A stretch of DNA of 61,448 bases from Cellulomonas endophytica. Its GTDB lineage: Bacteria > Actinomycetota > Actinomycetes > Actinomycetales > Cellulomonadaceae. Both the position numbers and the translations under genes were made by a program. Shown here one piece after another: positions 36,474 through 45,195 of this stretch. The stretch is taken from the NCBI RefSeq assembly GCF_004123805.1, contig NZ_RWJX01000021.1, positions 1 through 61,448 on the forward strand, written 5' to 3'. The notes under the pieces were generated by a model. The model was given only the letters and a program-made list of their open reading frames with translations. It was not told the DNA's origin and ran no database searches. The stretch's first letter is position 1. Each line of letters begins with the position of its first letter.

Positions 36474-36800
36474 TCAGCGGGACGGGAAGGCCGTGCCCTG
36501 GGTGAGGTCGAGCTCGGCCTTCGCCAGCTCCTCGACGTTGACGTCCTTGAACGTCACCACCCGGACCGACTTGACGAACCGCGCGGAACGGTAGACGTCC
36601 CACACCCAGGCGTCGGCGAGCGTCAGCTCGAAGTACACCTCGCCGGCCGCCGAGCGGACCTGCAGGTCCACGTGGTTGGCGAGGTAGAACCGGCGCTCGG
36701 TCTCCACGACGTACGAGAAGAGCCCCACGACGTCGCGGTACTCGCGGTAGAGCGCGAGCTCCATGTCCGTCTCGTAGTTCTCCAGGTCCTCGGCGCTCAC
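36474..36800 (-). CDS. DUF2469 family protein
   Basis: A 108-residue acidic protein beginning [20 protein letters not shown] and including [20 protein letters not shown] and [20 protein letters not shown]. This is the highly conserved actinobacterial DUF2469 family, which has no known function. The GTG at 36800 overlaps the rnhB stop (GTGA); an ATG at 36818 would add 6 residues. Gene order rnhB-DUF2469-yraN is the standard one. Confidence 0.95.
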   Translation of the reverse strand: MSAEDLENYETDMELALYREYRDVVGLFSYVVETERRFYLANHVDLQVRSAAGEVYFELTLADAWVWDVYRSARFVKSVRVVTFKDVNVEELAKAELDLTQGTAFPSR

Positions 36801-37840
36801 GCGCCCATCATCCCCCATGCCGCGGGCCCGTCCGCCGCACCGGGCACGGCCCCGCCGGCCACGGCGGGACGGGGCGCCGCGGGGCCGGCCGTGGCAGGAC
36901 CGGCCGCGCCAGGACCGGCCGCGCCAGGACCGGCCCCGGCGACGTCGGGCACGACGTCGGCCACGACCACACCCGGCAGCCGCCAGGACCGCCGGTGCCA
37001 CGGTGACGGGCCGAGCCGCCCGAGGGCCGCGACGTGCTCCGGGGCGGCGTACCCCTTGTTCTCGGTCCAGCGGTACTCCGGGTGCTGGGGCGCGAGCTCG
37101 ACCATGAGCGCGTCCCGCTCGCACTTCGCGAGCACGCTCGCGGCCGCCACGGAGGCGCACGAGCGGTCCGCCTTCACGCGGGTGCGCACGACCGGCACGG
37201 GCAGCGTGTCCGGCCAGAGCGCGAAGGGGTCGGCACCGGCCAGGGGCACGGGCAGGTCGGCGACGAGCGCCGCGAGGTCGTCCTCGTCGTCGGCCCCCGC
37301 GCCGTCCTCGGGACCCGGCTCGCCCTCGAGCCCCTCGTCGTCCTCGAACCCCACGTCCCCCTCGGACCCCGCGTCGCCCCCGCCGACGCGGCCGTCCGCG
37401 TCGACGGGGCCGTCGTCCACGGCGGGGACGGCGGCCCGCGGCGTCAGCCAGTCGTGCGACCCGTCGAGCAGCACGACGTCCACGGGACCGGCGACGGCGA
37501 CCGCCGACCCCAGCGCACGCACCCCCGCCAGCCGCAGCGCGGCGATGATGCCCAGCGCGTCGATCTCCGCCGCGCTGGCGTGCCCCACGGCCCGCGCCAC
37601 GCCCCAGCGCCGCAGCGCCGGCAGCAGGGCGGTGCGGGCGGCGGGCGTGAGCAGCTTCGAGTCCGCCACGCCACGCGGCGCCGTGCGCGTCGCGAGGTCG
37701 ACGACGACGACGCCGACGCTGACCGGCCCGGCGAGCGAGCCGCGGCCGACCTCGTCCATGCCGGCGACCCGCACCGCTCCCGAACGCAGCATCGCCCGCT
37801 CGTGGCGCAGGTGGGGGCCGGGGCGCCCCGCGGGCCTCAC
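36797..37840 (-). CDS. rnhB: Ribonuclease HII with acidic insertion
   Basis: Cuts RNA in DNA-RNA hybrids and removes misincorporated ribonucleotides. The 347-residue product is long for the family (about 200-260). Active-site residues are Asp29 and Glu30 (AGMDEVGRG), Asp126 (LLDGSHDW) and Asp225 ([18 protein letters not shown]). Residues about 139-192 are an insertion rich in Asp, Glu and Gly, and residues about 300-347 are an Ala/Gly/Pro-rich tail encoded by a 15-bp tandem repeat. The GTG at 37840 overlaps the lepB stop, and the following [13 protein letters not shown] fits the usual N-terminus. Confidence 0.93.
   Translation of the reverse strand: MRPAGRPGPHLRHERAMLRSGAVRVAGMDEVGRGSLAGPVSVGVVVVDLATRTAPRGVADSKLLTPAARTALLPALRRWGVARAVGHASAAEIDALGIIAALRLAGVRALGSAVAVAGPVDVVLLDGSHDWLTPRAAVPAVDDGPVDADGRVGGGDAGSEGDVGFEDDEGLEGEPGPEDGAGADDEDDLAALVADLPVPLAGADPFALWPDTLPVPVVRTRVKADRSCASVAAASVLAKCERDALMVELAPQHPEYRWTENKGYAAPEHVAALGRLGPSPWHRRSWRLPGVVVADVVPDVAGAGPGAAGPGAAGPATAGPAAPRPAVAGGAVPGAADGPAAWGMMGA
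36895..36939 (-). repeat. 15-bp tandem repeat in the rnhB tail
   Basis: Three units of CAGGACCGGCCGCGC (plus strand), the third diverged at its end. They encode Ala/Gly/Pro-rich pentapeptides of the RNase HII C-terminus. Confidence 0.75.
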
Positions 37841-38805
37841 GGCTCCGGGACCTCGGCGAACGTGCCGGAGGGGTTGCGCAGCACGGTGGCGCGGTCGAGC
37901 GGCCAGACGGTGACGAACGCGACGCCGACCACGTCCTCGACCGGGACGAAGCCGCCGCCGGCGCTGCCGAGGTTGTAGCGGGAGTCCGACGACTGCTGCC
38001 GGTTGTCCCCCATGACCCACAGCGACCCGTCGGGCACCACCTGGTCGAAGGCGATCTCGCTCGGCTGCGCGCCCGGCGCGAGGTACGGCTCGTCGAGAGG
38101 GACGCCGTTGACCGTCACCGGCGCCCCGGCGCCGGCGCTGGCCACCCGGTCCCCCGGCAGGCCGATGAGCCGCTTGACGAGGTGCTCGTCGGAGTCGGCC
38201 GGCAGCAGGCCGACCCAGGTCATGACCTCGCGCAGGAACCCCGGGTCGGCGTCCGGGTCGGGACCGCCCAGCCAGCCGCCCGGGTCGGAGAACACCACGA
38301 TGTCGCCGCGGTGCAGGTCGAACGGGCCCGGCGTGAGCTTCGAGACGAGGATGCGGTCGTTCTCGACGAGGGTGTCGCTCATGGAGGGGCTCGGGATGTA
38401 GAAGGCCTGCACGAGCAGCGTCTTCACCAGCCAGGAGAGCACGAGCGCGCTCACGAGGATGATGGCGGTCTCCCGCAGCCAGGACAGCAGCCCGCGCCCC
38501 GCGCCGCGGTCGTCCGTGGCGGTCGCCTCGGCGTCCGGGTCCCCGCCGCCGTCGCGCTCGTCGGCGCCCGTGCCCGGCGGGAAGGACGGCGGCATCGCCG
38601 TGGCGTCGGCGTCCCCGTCCCGGGCGGCGCTCCCCGCGCCCGACGGGGCCGCGGCCTCGCGCGCCCCCGCGTCCTCGTCATGGGCCTGCCGCGGCCCCGG
38701 CAACGGGCCCGGCCGCGGCTCCCGGTCGGGCCGGCCGGCGGCGACCGTCGGGACGGGCCCCGAGCCGGCGCCCGGCTCCTCCGGCCCCCCGGCCGCGCGC
38801 TGCAT
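37837..38805 (-). CDS. lepB: Signal peptidase I
   Basis: Removes signal peptides outside the membrane. The 322-residue product has a long disordered cytoplasmic N-terminus (1-105, rich in Pro, Gly, Asp, Glu), one membrane anchor (about 113-134) and the catalytic domain with nucleophile Ser141 ([10 protein letters not shown]), general base Lys211 ([14 protein letters not shown]) and [17 protein letters not shown]. The ATG at 38805 is preferred over a GTG at 38856 because the latter lies in the rplS terminator. Its stop overlaps the rnhB start. Confidence 0.95.
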   Translation of the reverse strand: MQRAAGGPEEPGAGSGPVPTVAAGRPDREPRPGPLPGPRQAHDEDAGAREAAAPSGAGSAARDGDADATAMPPSFPPGTGADERDGGGDPDAEATATDDRGAGRGLLSWLRETAIILVSALVLSWLVKTLLVQAFYIPSPSMSDTLVENDRILVSKLTPGPFDLHRGDIVVFSDPGGWLGGPDPDADPGFLREVMTWVGLLPADSDEHLVKRLIGLPGDRVASAGAGAPVTVNGVPLDEPYLAPGAQPSEIAFDQVVPDGSLWVMGDNRQQSSDSRYNLGSAGGGFVPVEDVVGVAFVTVWPLDRATVLRNPSGTFAEVPEP

Positions 38806-38853
38806 CACGTCACCACTCTCCCACGGCTCGTCGGGTGCGGGCGCCGCACGCAG

Positions 38854-38885
38854 CACGGGCGGCCACCCGAGGGTGGCCGCCCGTG
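38854..38885 (-). terminator. Terminator of rplS
   Basis: 14-bp perfect stem (CACGGGCGGCCACC, loop CGAG, GGTGGCCGCCCGTG), beginning 20 bp past the rplS stop. Confidence 0.8.
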
Positions 38886-38904
38886 GCGGTGCGACGTGGG
38901 CCGG

Positions 38905-39279
38905 TCAGGCCTTCGCGGCCGCCTTCGCCGGGACCTGCTCGCGCTTCTCCTTGATCTTGGCCTTCTTGCCGCGGAGCGAGCGCAGGTAGTACAGCTTCGC
39001 GCGGCGGACGTCGCCGCGGGTGACCACCTCGACGGAGTCGAGCGAGGGGACGTGCAGCGGGAAGGTGCGCTCCACGCCGACGCCGAAGCTGATCTTGCGG
39101 ACGGTGAAGGTCTCGCGGACGCCGTCGCCGTGGCGGCGGATGACGACGCCCTGGAACGCCTGGACGCGGGAGCGGTTGCCCTCGACGACCTTGACGTTCA
39201 CCTTGAGCGTGTCACCGGGGCGGAAGTCCGGGATGTCCGTCCGCAGGGACGGCGCGTCGACCTGGTCGAGCGTCTGCAT
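38905..39279 (-). CDS. rplS: 50S ribosomal protein L19
   Basis: Large-subunit protein at the subunit interface. The 124 residues include [53 protein letters not shown] and the basic end [20 protein letters not shown] start; it follows trmD by 175 bp and has its own candidate promoter. Confidence 0.98.
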   Translation of the reverse strand: MQTLDQVDAPSLRTDIPDFRPGDTLKVNVKVVEGNRSRVQAFQGVVIRRHGDGVRETFTVRKISFGVGVERTFPLHVPSLDSVEVVTRGDVRRAKLYYLRSLRGKKAKIKEKREQVPAKAAAKA

Positions 39280-39453
39280 GGTGGTTCCGTCTCTCGTCCG
39301 TGCCGCAGGTCAGGACGTCGTCCGGGGCGCAGCGGCGCCCGTGTGGTCGTGGTCGGTGGCGGGCCGCGGCCGGCGTCGTGGACACCGGTCCCGGCGGGTC
39401 GTCGGTCGTCTCCCCTGCGGCAGAGACGCGACCTGCACGCGCACCAGCGGGCA

Positions 39454-39459
39454 ACTATG
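39454..39459 (-). promoter_or_regulatory. Candidate -10 box of rplS
   Basis: Minus strand CATAGT, overlapping the trmD stop codon, about 175 bp before rplS. No clear -35 element. A separate rplS promoter would allow higher expression than trmD. Confidence 0.4.
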
Positions 39460-40258
39460 CCACAGCGTCGGGGCCCCGGGACACCCGGCCGTCGACGACA
39501 GACCAGCCGAGCCGGGCGAGCACCGCGAGGTCCGCGCGGTCCAGCGTCGCGGGGTCGAGCGCGGCGACGAGGTCCGGCCGGCGCTCGGCCGTCCGCTCCA
39601 GCGCCCGGTCCCGGCGCCACCGCTCGACGCGCCCGTGGTGCCCCGACAGCAGCACCTCGGGGACCTCGAGGCCCTCCCACGTCGGCGGCTTCGTGTAGAC
39701 GGGGTACTCCAGCAGCCCCGCCGCCCCGTGCGACTCCTCGACGAGGGACGCCGGGTTGCCGACGACGCCCGGCAGCAGCCGCACGACGGCCTCGACGACG
39801 ACGAGCGCCGCCGCCTCCCCGCCGTTGAGCACGTAGTCCCCGATGCTCACCTCGCTGACGCGGTGGCGGGCGCCGACGTGCTCGGCCACCCGGGCGTCGA
39901 TGCCCTCGTAGCGGCCGCACGCCAGGACGAGGTGGCCGTCACCCGCCAGCTCCTCCGCCATCCGCTGCGTGAAGGTCCGGCCCGACGGGGTCGGCACCAG
40001 CAGGTGCGCGTCGACGGGCTCCCCCGGCGCCGGGCGCATCACCTCGTCGAGCGCCGCGCCCCACACGTCCGGGCGCATGACCATGCCCGCGCCCCCGCCG
40101 AAGGGGGTGTCGTCCACCGTGCGGTGGCGGTCGTCGGTCCAGTCGCGCAGGTCGTGCACGCGCAGGTCCAGCAGGCCCGTGCGCCGCGCCTTGCCGACGA
40201 GCGAGAGGTCCAGCGCCTGCAGGTACGCGGGGAAGATGGAGACGACGTCGATGCGCAC
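39455..40258 (-). CDS. trmD: tRNA (guanine37-N1)-methyltransferase
   Basis: Methylates G37 next to the anticodon, preventing frameshifts. The 267-residue SPOUT enzyme has [44 protein letters not shown] and [20 protein letters not shown] around the trefoil knot. GTG start; 2 bp after the rimM stop, so the two are coupled. Confidence 0.97.
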   Translation of the reverse strand: MRIDVVSIFPAYLQALDLSLVGKARRTGLLDLRVHDLRDWTDDRHRTVDDTPFGGGAGMVMRPDVWGAALDEVMRPAPGEPVDAHLLVPTPSGRTFTQRMAEELAGDGHLVLACGRYEGIDARVAEHVGARHRVSEVSIGDYVLNGGEAAALVVVEAVVRLLPGVVGNPASLVEESHGAAGLLEYPVYTKPPTWEGLEVPEVLLSGHHGRVERWRRDRALERTAERRPDLVAALDPATLDRADLAVLARLGWSVVDGRVSRGPDAVA

Positions 40259-40260
40259 GC

Positions 40261-40842
40261 TCAGGCCGTGCCCTCGTCGCCCTCGTCGCCGGTGGTCCCC
40301 GTGCGCCCCACGGTCTCCTCCGACACGACGAGGTTCGCCGCGTCGGAGGCCAGCAGGCCGCCGGGCGGGTCGAGCACGACGCGCCCGCCCGGCACGTCGA
40401 CGACGGGCACGATCGCGCGGACGAACGGCACGAGGGTGCGGGCGCCGTCGGGCTCGCGCAGCACGAGCGCGTCGTGCGCGGGCAGGTGCTCCAGGCCGAC
40501 GACCTCGCCCAGGACGCGGCCGTCGACGTGCTCCGCCCGCAGCCCCGCCAGCTCGTACGGGTACCAGGCGTCCTCCTCGTCGGAGGCCTCCGTCTCCACG
40601 ACGAGCTCCGTGCCGGCGAGCGCCTCCGCCGCCGTGCGGTCGGACGCCTCGGCGAACGTGACGTACCAGCGGCCGTGCTGCACGCGGGTGCGGCTCACCG
40701 TGAGGGGTCCGCGGGAGGCGGGCTCGGCGACGAGCACCGTGCCGACCGCCAGCCGCTCCTCGGGCAGGTCCGTCCGCAGGTCGAGCGCCACCTCGCCGCG
40801 CAGGCCGTGCGCGCGTCCCACGCGTGCCACCGTCAGCCGCAT
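40261..40842 (-). CDS. rimM: 16S rRNA processing protein RimM
   Basis: Assembly factor for the 30S head, binding S19. The 193-residue product has the N-terminal [20 protein letters not shown] and the PRC-barrel part ([38 protein letters not shown]). The acidic C-terminus ([11 protein letters not shown]) is an extension. ATG start. Confidence 0.96.
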   Translation of the reverse strand: MRLTVARVGRAHGLRGEVALDLRTDLPEERLAVGTVLVAEPASRGPLTVSRTRVQHGRWYVTFAEASDRTAAEALAGTELVVETEASDEEDAWYPYELAGLRAEHVDGRVLGEVVGLEHLPAHDALVLREPDGARTLVPFVRAIVPVVDVPGGRVVLDPPGGLLASDAANLVVSEETVGRTGTTGDEGDEGTA

Positions 40843-40934
40843 CCGTGCCTCCAGGTCCGGGACGCGCCGTGCGCGCCCTGCCAGTGTGCCCGCCCGTCGT
40901 CGACGGGTCGGTCGTCCGCCGGCCCCGGGCGCGG

Positions 40935-40968
40935 CGGAGGCCCGGCCCCCTGGGGGACCGGGCCTCCG
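40935..40968 (-). terminator. Terminator between the KH-protein gene and rimM
   Basis: 11-bp outer stem (CGGAGGCCCGG with CCGGGCCTCCG) plus an inner CCCC/GGGG pairing with small bulges. It starts 37 bp past the KH gene stop. It separates rpsP-KH from rimM-trmD. Confidence 0.65.
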
Positions 40969-41005
40969 TCCTGCCCGTCGCGCGCCGTGCGTCCCGCAGC
41001 GCGGG

Positions 41006-41242
41006 TCAGCGTCGGTCGACGTCCACGACGTCGACCCGGACCGGACCGTTCGCGAGCGCGCCCACGACCGTGCGCAGCGCCTTCGCGGTCCGTCCGCTGC
41101 GGCCGATGACGCGGCCGAGGTCCTCGGGGTGCACGTGCACCTCGAGGAGCTCGCCGCGGCGGCCGTCGGAGTGCTCCACGCGGACGTCGTCCGGGTGGTC
41201 GACGATGCCCCGCACGAGGTGCTCGAGCGCGTCGCCGAGCAT
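41006..41242 (-). CDS. KH-domain RNA-binding protein (KhpA family)
   Basis: A 78-residue protein that is almost only one KH domain: LEHLVRGIVDHPDDVRVE, then LEVHVHPEDLGRVIGRSGRTAKALR, where GRSGRT is the GxxG loop. Such proteins bind small RNAs and mRNA with KhpB. ATG start overlaps the rpsP stop by one base (TGATG). The rpsP-KH-rimM order is universal in Gram-positive bacteria. Confidence 0.96.
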   Translation of the reverse strand: MLGDALEHLVRGIVDHPDDVRVEHSDGRRGELLEVHVHPEDLGRVIGRSGRTAKALRTVVGALANGPVRVDVVDVDRR

Positions 41243-41670
41243 CAGGCCTGCTCGTCCTCGGCCGGCGCGTCGGCCGGGGTCTCGACCGCGGCGGCGGCCT
41301 TCTGCTCCGAGGCCCGCGCCTTGGCCTTCTCGGCGTCGGCGGCGACGGCGTCGACGGCCGCCTTCGCGTCGGCCTTGCCGGCCTTCGTGCGCAGCGTGCC
41401 CTCCTGGCCCGGCAGGCCCTTGAACTTCTGCCAGTCGCCGGTGATCTTCAGCAGCACGCGGACCTGCTCGGTCGGCTGCGCGCCGACACCGAGCCAGTAC
41501 TGCGCGCGGTCGGAGGTGATCTCGATGAACGAGGGCTCCTCCGTGGGGTGGTACTTGCCGATCTCCTCGATGACGCGACCGTCGCGCTTCGTGCGGGAGT
41601 CGGCGACGACGATGCGGTAGTACGGCGCGCGGATCTTGCCCAGGCGCTTGAGGCGGATCTTCGTGGCCAC
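41242..41670 (-). CDS. rpsP: 30S ribosomal protein S16
   Basis: Small-subunit protein. The 142 residues start [20 protein letters not shown] and include [20 protein letters not shown] and [16 protein letters not shown]. After residue 85 comes an Ala/Lys/Glu-rich tail ([19 protein letters not shown]) typical of actinobacteria. GTG start with an AGGAGA ribosome-binding site. Confidence 0.97.
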   Translation of the reverse strand: MATKIRLKRLGKIRAPYYRIVVADSRTKRDGRVIEEIGKYHPTEEPSFIEITSDRAQYWLGVGAQPTEQVRVLLKITGDWQKFKGLPGQEGTLRTKAGKADAKAAVDAVAADAEKAKARASEQKAAAAVETPADAPAEDEQA

Positions 41671-41803
41671 GGTGTGGTGTTCTCCTGAGGTCTGCTGGTG
41701 TGGTCCCGCGGCGCGCGCCCAGTGGGGTGCGGGCGGACGACGGGGGGCCGGGGACACGACGGGCGCAGGTAGAGGGGCTGCGGGCCGACGAGTACAGCCG
41801 GCC

Positions 41804-41809
41804 ATTCTG
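41804..41809 (-). promoter_or_regulatory. Candidate -10 box of rpsP
   Basis: Minus strand CAGAAT (4 of 6 to TATAAT), about 134 bp before rpsP, in the spacer after the TetR terminator. A TTGGGG 18 bp upstream is a weak -35. Confidence 0.4.
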
Positions 41810-41839
41810 CCAGACGTCGGGCCCCTGCCCCAACCGCGT

Positions 41840-41869
41840 CCGGCACGGCACCCGCGGGGGCCGTGCCGG
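41840..41869 (-). terminator. Terminator of the tetR gene at 41876
   Basis: CCGGCACGGC, 10-nt loop, GCCGTGCCGG: perfect 10-bp stem starting 6 bp past the stop. Confidence 0.75.
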
Positions 41870-41875
41870 AGGCCT

Positions 41876-42541
41876 CTACGGCCGTGCCGCGTCCGCCGCC
41901 CGCCGCTGCTCGAGCGCGTCCAGGAGCAGGTCCAGGCCCCAGCCGAACTCCGCCCGGTGGTCGTAGCCGGGCGCCAGCACGTGCTCGGCGAGCAGCTCGC
42001 CCAGGTGCGGCCACCGGCCGGCGGGGAACGCCGCGAGCATCCCCGGCGCCATCGCTGCGGCCTCCGCCCCGGTCTCGAACGGCAGCGAGGCGTCCTGGAG
42101 GGCCGAGCCGTAGACGTAGGCGTCGAGGGCGGCGAAGGCGTGCGCCGCGAGCGCCACGTCGAAGCCGCCGGCGCGGAGCACCCCCAGGACCGCGTCGTGC
42201 CCGTCGAGGGTCGCCGCGCCCGGCGTGGCGCGCGACTCCAGCAGCGGCGCGGCCCACCGGTGGCGGTCGAGGGCGGCGCGCAGGCGGACGCAGCGGTGGC
42301 GCAGGGCCTCCCGCCAGCCGTCGCCCTCCGGCGGCCCGACCTCGGCGAAGACGGCGTCGACCATGGCGTCGAGGAGCGCGTCCTTGCCCGGCACGTGGTG
42401 GTAGAGGGACATCGCCTCCACGCCGAGCTCGCGGCCGAGCGCGCGCATGGTGAGCGTCTCGACGCCGCCCGCGTCGGCCAGGCGGACCGCCGCATCGACC
42501 ACGCGCTCGCGCGTCAGCGCCCCGCCCCGCGTCCGCGCCAT
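41876..42541 (-). CDS. TetR/AcrR-family regulator
   Basis: A 221-residue repressor. The N-terminus ([40 protein letters not shown]) is a TetR helix-turn-helix, and the C-terminal half has the TetR_C layout seen in TetR-like proteins that control drug or small-molecule genes ([20 protein letters not shown]). AGGAGG lies 8 nt before the ATG. It is divergent from the oxidoreductase gene, with two copies of a palindrome between them that are very probably its operators. Confidence 0.92.
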   Translation of the reverse strand: MARTRGGALTRERVVDAAVRLADAGGVETLTMRALGRELGVEAMSLYHHVPGKDALLDAMVDAVFAEVGPPEGDGWREALRHRCVRLRAALDRHRWAAPLLESRATPGAATLDGHDAVLGVLRAGGFDVALAAHAFAALDAYVYGSALQDASLPFETGAEAAAMAPGMLAAFPAGRWPHLGELLAEHVLAPGYDHRAEFGWGLDLLLDALEQRRAADAARP

Positions 42542-42560
42542 CCCCGACCTCCTGCCGCCC

Positions 42561-42604
42561 TTGACCGCCTTACGCCGTAAGCCTAGTGTCCCTTACGACG
42601 TAAG
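42561..42604 (+). promoter_or_regulatory. Promoter of the oxidoreductase gene with two TetR operators
   Basis: -35 TTGACC (42561-42566), 17-bp spacer, -10 TAGTGT (42584-42589). The palindrome CTTACG-N-CGTAAG occurs twice, at 42569-42581 (inside the spacer) and 42592-42604 (over the transcript start), centres 23 bp apart. Binding would block this promoter and also the divergent tetR start. Operator and promoter are both near consensus. Confidence 0.85.
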
Positions 42605-42638
42605 GCAGCAGCGGCACGGCGACGAGGACGAGGACGAC

Positions 42639-43649
42639 ATGGCGACGACGCAGGCCGGGCCCGTCCCGGCGACGATGGTGGCGCTCGTGCAGGACCGGTG
42701 GGGCGACGACCCGCGCGCCGTGCTCCGTGCGGCGGAGGTGCCGGTCCCCCGTCCCGGTCCGGGCGAGGTGCTCGTCCGGGTGCGGGCGGCGGGGCTCGAC
42801 CAGGGGACGTGGCACCTGCTGGCCGGCCTGCCGCTGCCCGTGCGGCTGGGCGCGGGGCTGCGGCGGCCGCGCGCGGCGAACCCGGCCCGGGCGCTCGCCG
42901 GCGAGGTGGCCGCCCTCGGGACGGGCGTCACCGGGCTCGCGGTCGGGGCGAGGGTGCACGGCTCCGGCACCGCGACGCTCGCGCCCTTCGCCGTCGCCCG
43001 CGCCGACCGGCTCGCGCCGCTGCCGGCCGGCCTCGACGCGGTCCCGGGCGCCGCGCTGCCGATCAGCGGCGCCTCGGCGCTGCAGGCCGTCCGCGACGTC
43101 GCCGCGGTGAGGCCCGGGGAGCGGGTGCTCGTCGTCGGGGCCGCGGGCGGGGTCGGGCACCTCGCGATGCAGGTCGCCGTCGCGCTCGGGGCGGAGGTCA
43201 CGGGCGTGTGCCGGCCGGAGGCCGCCGACCTCGTGCGGTCCCTCGGGGCGGGCCGGGTCGTCGACCGCTCGCGGGACGACCTGCGCGACGGCGGCCCCGC
43301 CTACGACGTCGTCGTCGACACGGGCGGGCACCGCCCGCTGCGGTCCCTGCGCGCCGCCCTGACGCCGCGGGGGCGGCTCGTCGTCGTCGGCAGCGAGACC
43401 GGCGGCCGGCTGCTCGGCGGGCTCGACCGCACGCTGCGGGCCGCCCTCCTCTCGCCGTTCGTCGGCCAGCGGCTGGGCACCTTCGTCGGGAGCGAGCGGG
43501 GCACGCTCCTGGCCGGGCTGGACGAGCTCGTCACCGCCGGGCAGGTGCGACCGGTCGTCGCCGACGTCCTGCCGCTGGCGGCGGCGGCCGACGGCCTGGC
43601 ACGCCTGCGCGCCGGGGGCGTGCACGGCAAGCTCGTCGTCACGCCCTAA
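42639..43649 (+). CDS. Medium-chain dehydrogenase/reductase, quinone-oxidoreductase-like
   Basis: A 336-residue NAD(P)-dependent enzyme of the zinc-free MDR type: VALVQDRWGDDP, GEVLVRVRAAGLDQGTWHL, ARALAGEVAALGTGV, then the nucleotide-binding VLVVGAAGGVGHLAMQVAVA and YDVVVDTGGHRPLRSLRAAL. Zinc-ligand cysteines are absent. It probably reduces a quinone or enone, and the TetR control suggests induction by a small molecule. Preceded by a GAGGACGAGG region. Confidence 0.88.
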   Translation: MATTQAGPVPATMVALVQDRWGDDPRAVLRAAEVPVPRPGPGEVLVRVRAAGLDQGTWHLLAGLPLPVRLGAGLRRPRAANPARALAGEVAALGTGVTGLAVGARVHGSGTATLAPFAVARADRLAPLPAGLDAVPGAALPISGASALQAVRDVAAVRPGERVLVVGAAGGVGHLAMQVAVALGAEVTGVCRPEAADLVRSLGAGRVVDRSRDDLRDGGPAYDVVVDTGGHRPLRSLRAALTPRGRLVVVGSETGGRLLGGLDRTLRAALLSPFVGQRLGTFVGSERGTLLAGLDELVTAGQVRPVVADVLPLAAAADGLARLRAGGVHGKLVVTP

Positions 43650-43787
43650 GCCGCACGCGGCGGGGCGGGCGGGGACCGCGCCGCCCGGGCGGGCCGCCAC
43701 CGCCGGCGCGCGATAGCCTCGCCGCCGCCCCGGGGCCGGCCGGACGGACGGGCCGGACCAGCCGGGCGGGGCGTCGGAGGGGACGGC

Positions 43788-45149
43788 GTGACGCAGGACG
43801 GGGACCGCACGGTGCGGGACGTCGCGGTGCCGCGGCGCACGCACCTCGTCGACGTCACGCCGCTGCGCGCGAGCCCGGCGTTCGCCCGGATGTGGGCGGG
43901 GACGGCGGTGTCGACGGTCGGCACGCAGATGACCGTGGTCGCCGTGGGCCTGCACGTCTACGAGCTCACGCGCTCGACGCTGGCCGTGTCCGGCGTCGGC
44001 CTGGCGGCGCTCGTCCCGACGGTGCTCGCCGGCCTGTACGGCGGCGTGCTCGCCGACGCCCTCGACCGCCGCCGCGTCCTCCTCGTCGCCGCGGTCGTGG
44101 CCTGGTGCTCCACGGCCGCCATCGCCGCGCTGGCGTGGGCCGGCAGCGAGGGCGTGGTCGCGCTGTACGCCCTCATGGCGCTCACCGCGACGGCGGGCAC
44201 GGTCCTCGGCGCCACCCGCATGGCCGTGGTGCCCCGGCTGCTGCCCGCGGAGCTCCTGCCCGCCGCCGCCGCGCTCGGCGGGATCACCGGCGGGCTCGCC
44301 GTGACGGCCGGCCCGGCGCTGGCGGGCGTCCTCGTCGCCTCCGTCGGGTTCCCCCTCACCTACACCGTCGACGTGCTGCTCTTCCTCGGCGCGTTCCTCG
44401 GGATCGTGCAGCTGCCGTCGGTGCGGCCCGAGGGCGAGCGCGTGCGCGCCGGGCTGGGCTCCGTGCTCGACGGGCTGCGGTTCCTGCGGACCGCGCCGAA
44501 CGTGCGCGCGTCGTTCGTCGCCGACATCGCGGCGATGGCGCTGGCGCAGCCCCGGGTGCTCCTCCCCGCGGCCGGGGCGGCCGTCCTCGGCGGCGGCGCC
44601 GTCACCGTCGGCGTCCTCACCGCTGCGGGCGCCGTCGGGGCCGTGCTGTCCGGGCTGCTGTCCGGCCGCCTGACGGGCACCCGCCGCCAGGGCGTCGCCA
44701 TCGCCCGCGCGATCCAGGTCTACGGGCTCGCGGTCGCCGGCTTCGGGGTGGTGCTCGCCGTCGCCACGGCGACCGCCGCACCGGGCGGCGGGGGCGGCGG
44801 GGGCGGCACGGTCCTCACCGCGGCCGGCCTGCGTCCCGTCCCCGTGGCCGCAGCCGCGCTGCTGCTGGCCGTCGCGGGCGCCGCCGACAACGTCTCGTCC
44901 ATCTTCCGCCAGGCCGTGCTCCAGCAGGCCGTCCCCGACCGGCTGCGCGGCCGGCTCCAGGGCATCTTCGTCGTCGTCGTGACCGGCGGGCCGCGCGTCG
45001 GCGACCTCTGGAGCGGCGTGCTCGCCACCGTGCTGGCGCTGTGGCTCCCGCCGCTGCTGGGCGGGCTGCTCGTCGTCGCCGCGCTCGCGCTCCTGCTGGC
45101 CCGCCAGCCGGGCTTCCGCGCCTACGACGCGCGCCGCCCGACCCCCTGA
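43788..45149 (+). CDS. MFS transporter, enterobactin-exporter-like
   Basis: A 453-residue membrane protein with 12 predicted segments. MWAGTAVSTVGTQMTVVAVGLHVYELT and GVLADALDRRRVLL are typical of the EntS-like drug/siderophore exporter branch. A poly-glycine run (about 328-336) lies in the loop after the eighth segment. The GTG at 43788 has a strong GGAGGGGA site 4 nt away. It may be expressed with the oxidoreductase upstream (138-bp gap), though the good start suggests its own translation. Substrate unknown. It is convergent with the amidohydrolase. Confidence 0.87.
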   Translation: MTQDGDRTVRDVAVPRRTHLVDVTPLRASPAFARMWAGTAVSTVGTQMTVVAVGLHVYELTRSTLAVSGVGLAALVPTVLAGLYGGVLADALDRRRVLLVAAVVAWCSTAAIAALAWAGSEGVVALYALMALTATAGTVLGATRMAVVPRLLPAELLPAAAALGGITGGLAVTAGPALAGVLVASVGFPLTYTVDVLLFLGAFLGIVQLPSVRPEGERVRAGLGSVLDGLRFLRTAPNVRASFVADIAAMALAQPRVLLPAAGAAVLGGGAVTVGVLTAAGAVGAVLSGLLSGRLTGTRRQGVAIARAIQVYGLAVAGFGVVLAVATATAAPGGGGGGGGTVLTAAGLRPVPVAAAALLLAVAGAADNVSSIFRQAVLQQAVPDRLRGRLQGIFVVVVTGGPRVGDLWSGVLATVLALWLPPLLGGLLVVAALALLLARQPGFRAYDARRPTP

Positions 45150-45195
45150 GCGGACCGGCCGAGCCCCGGGACCCGGGCCGTGGGCGCGCGCGCCG

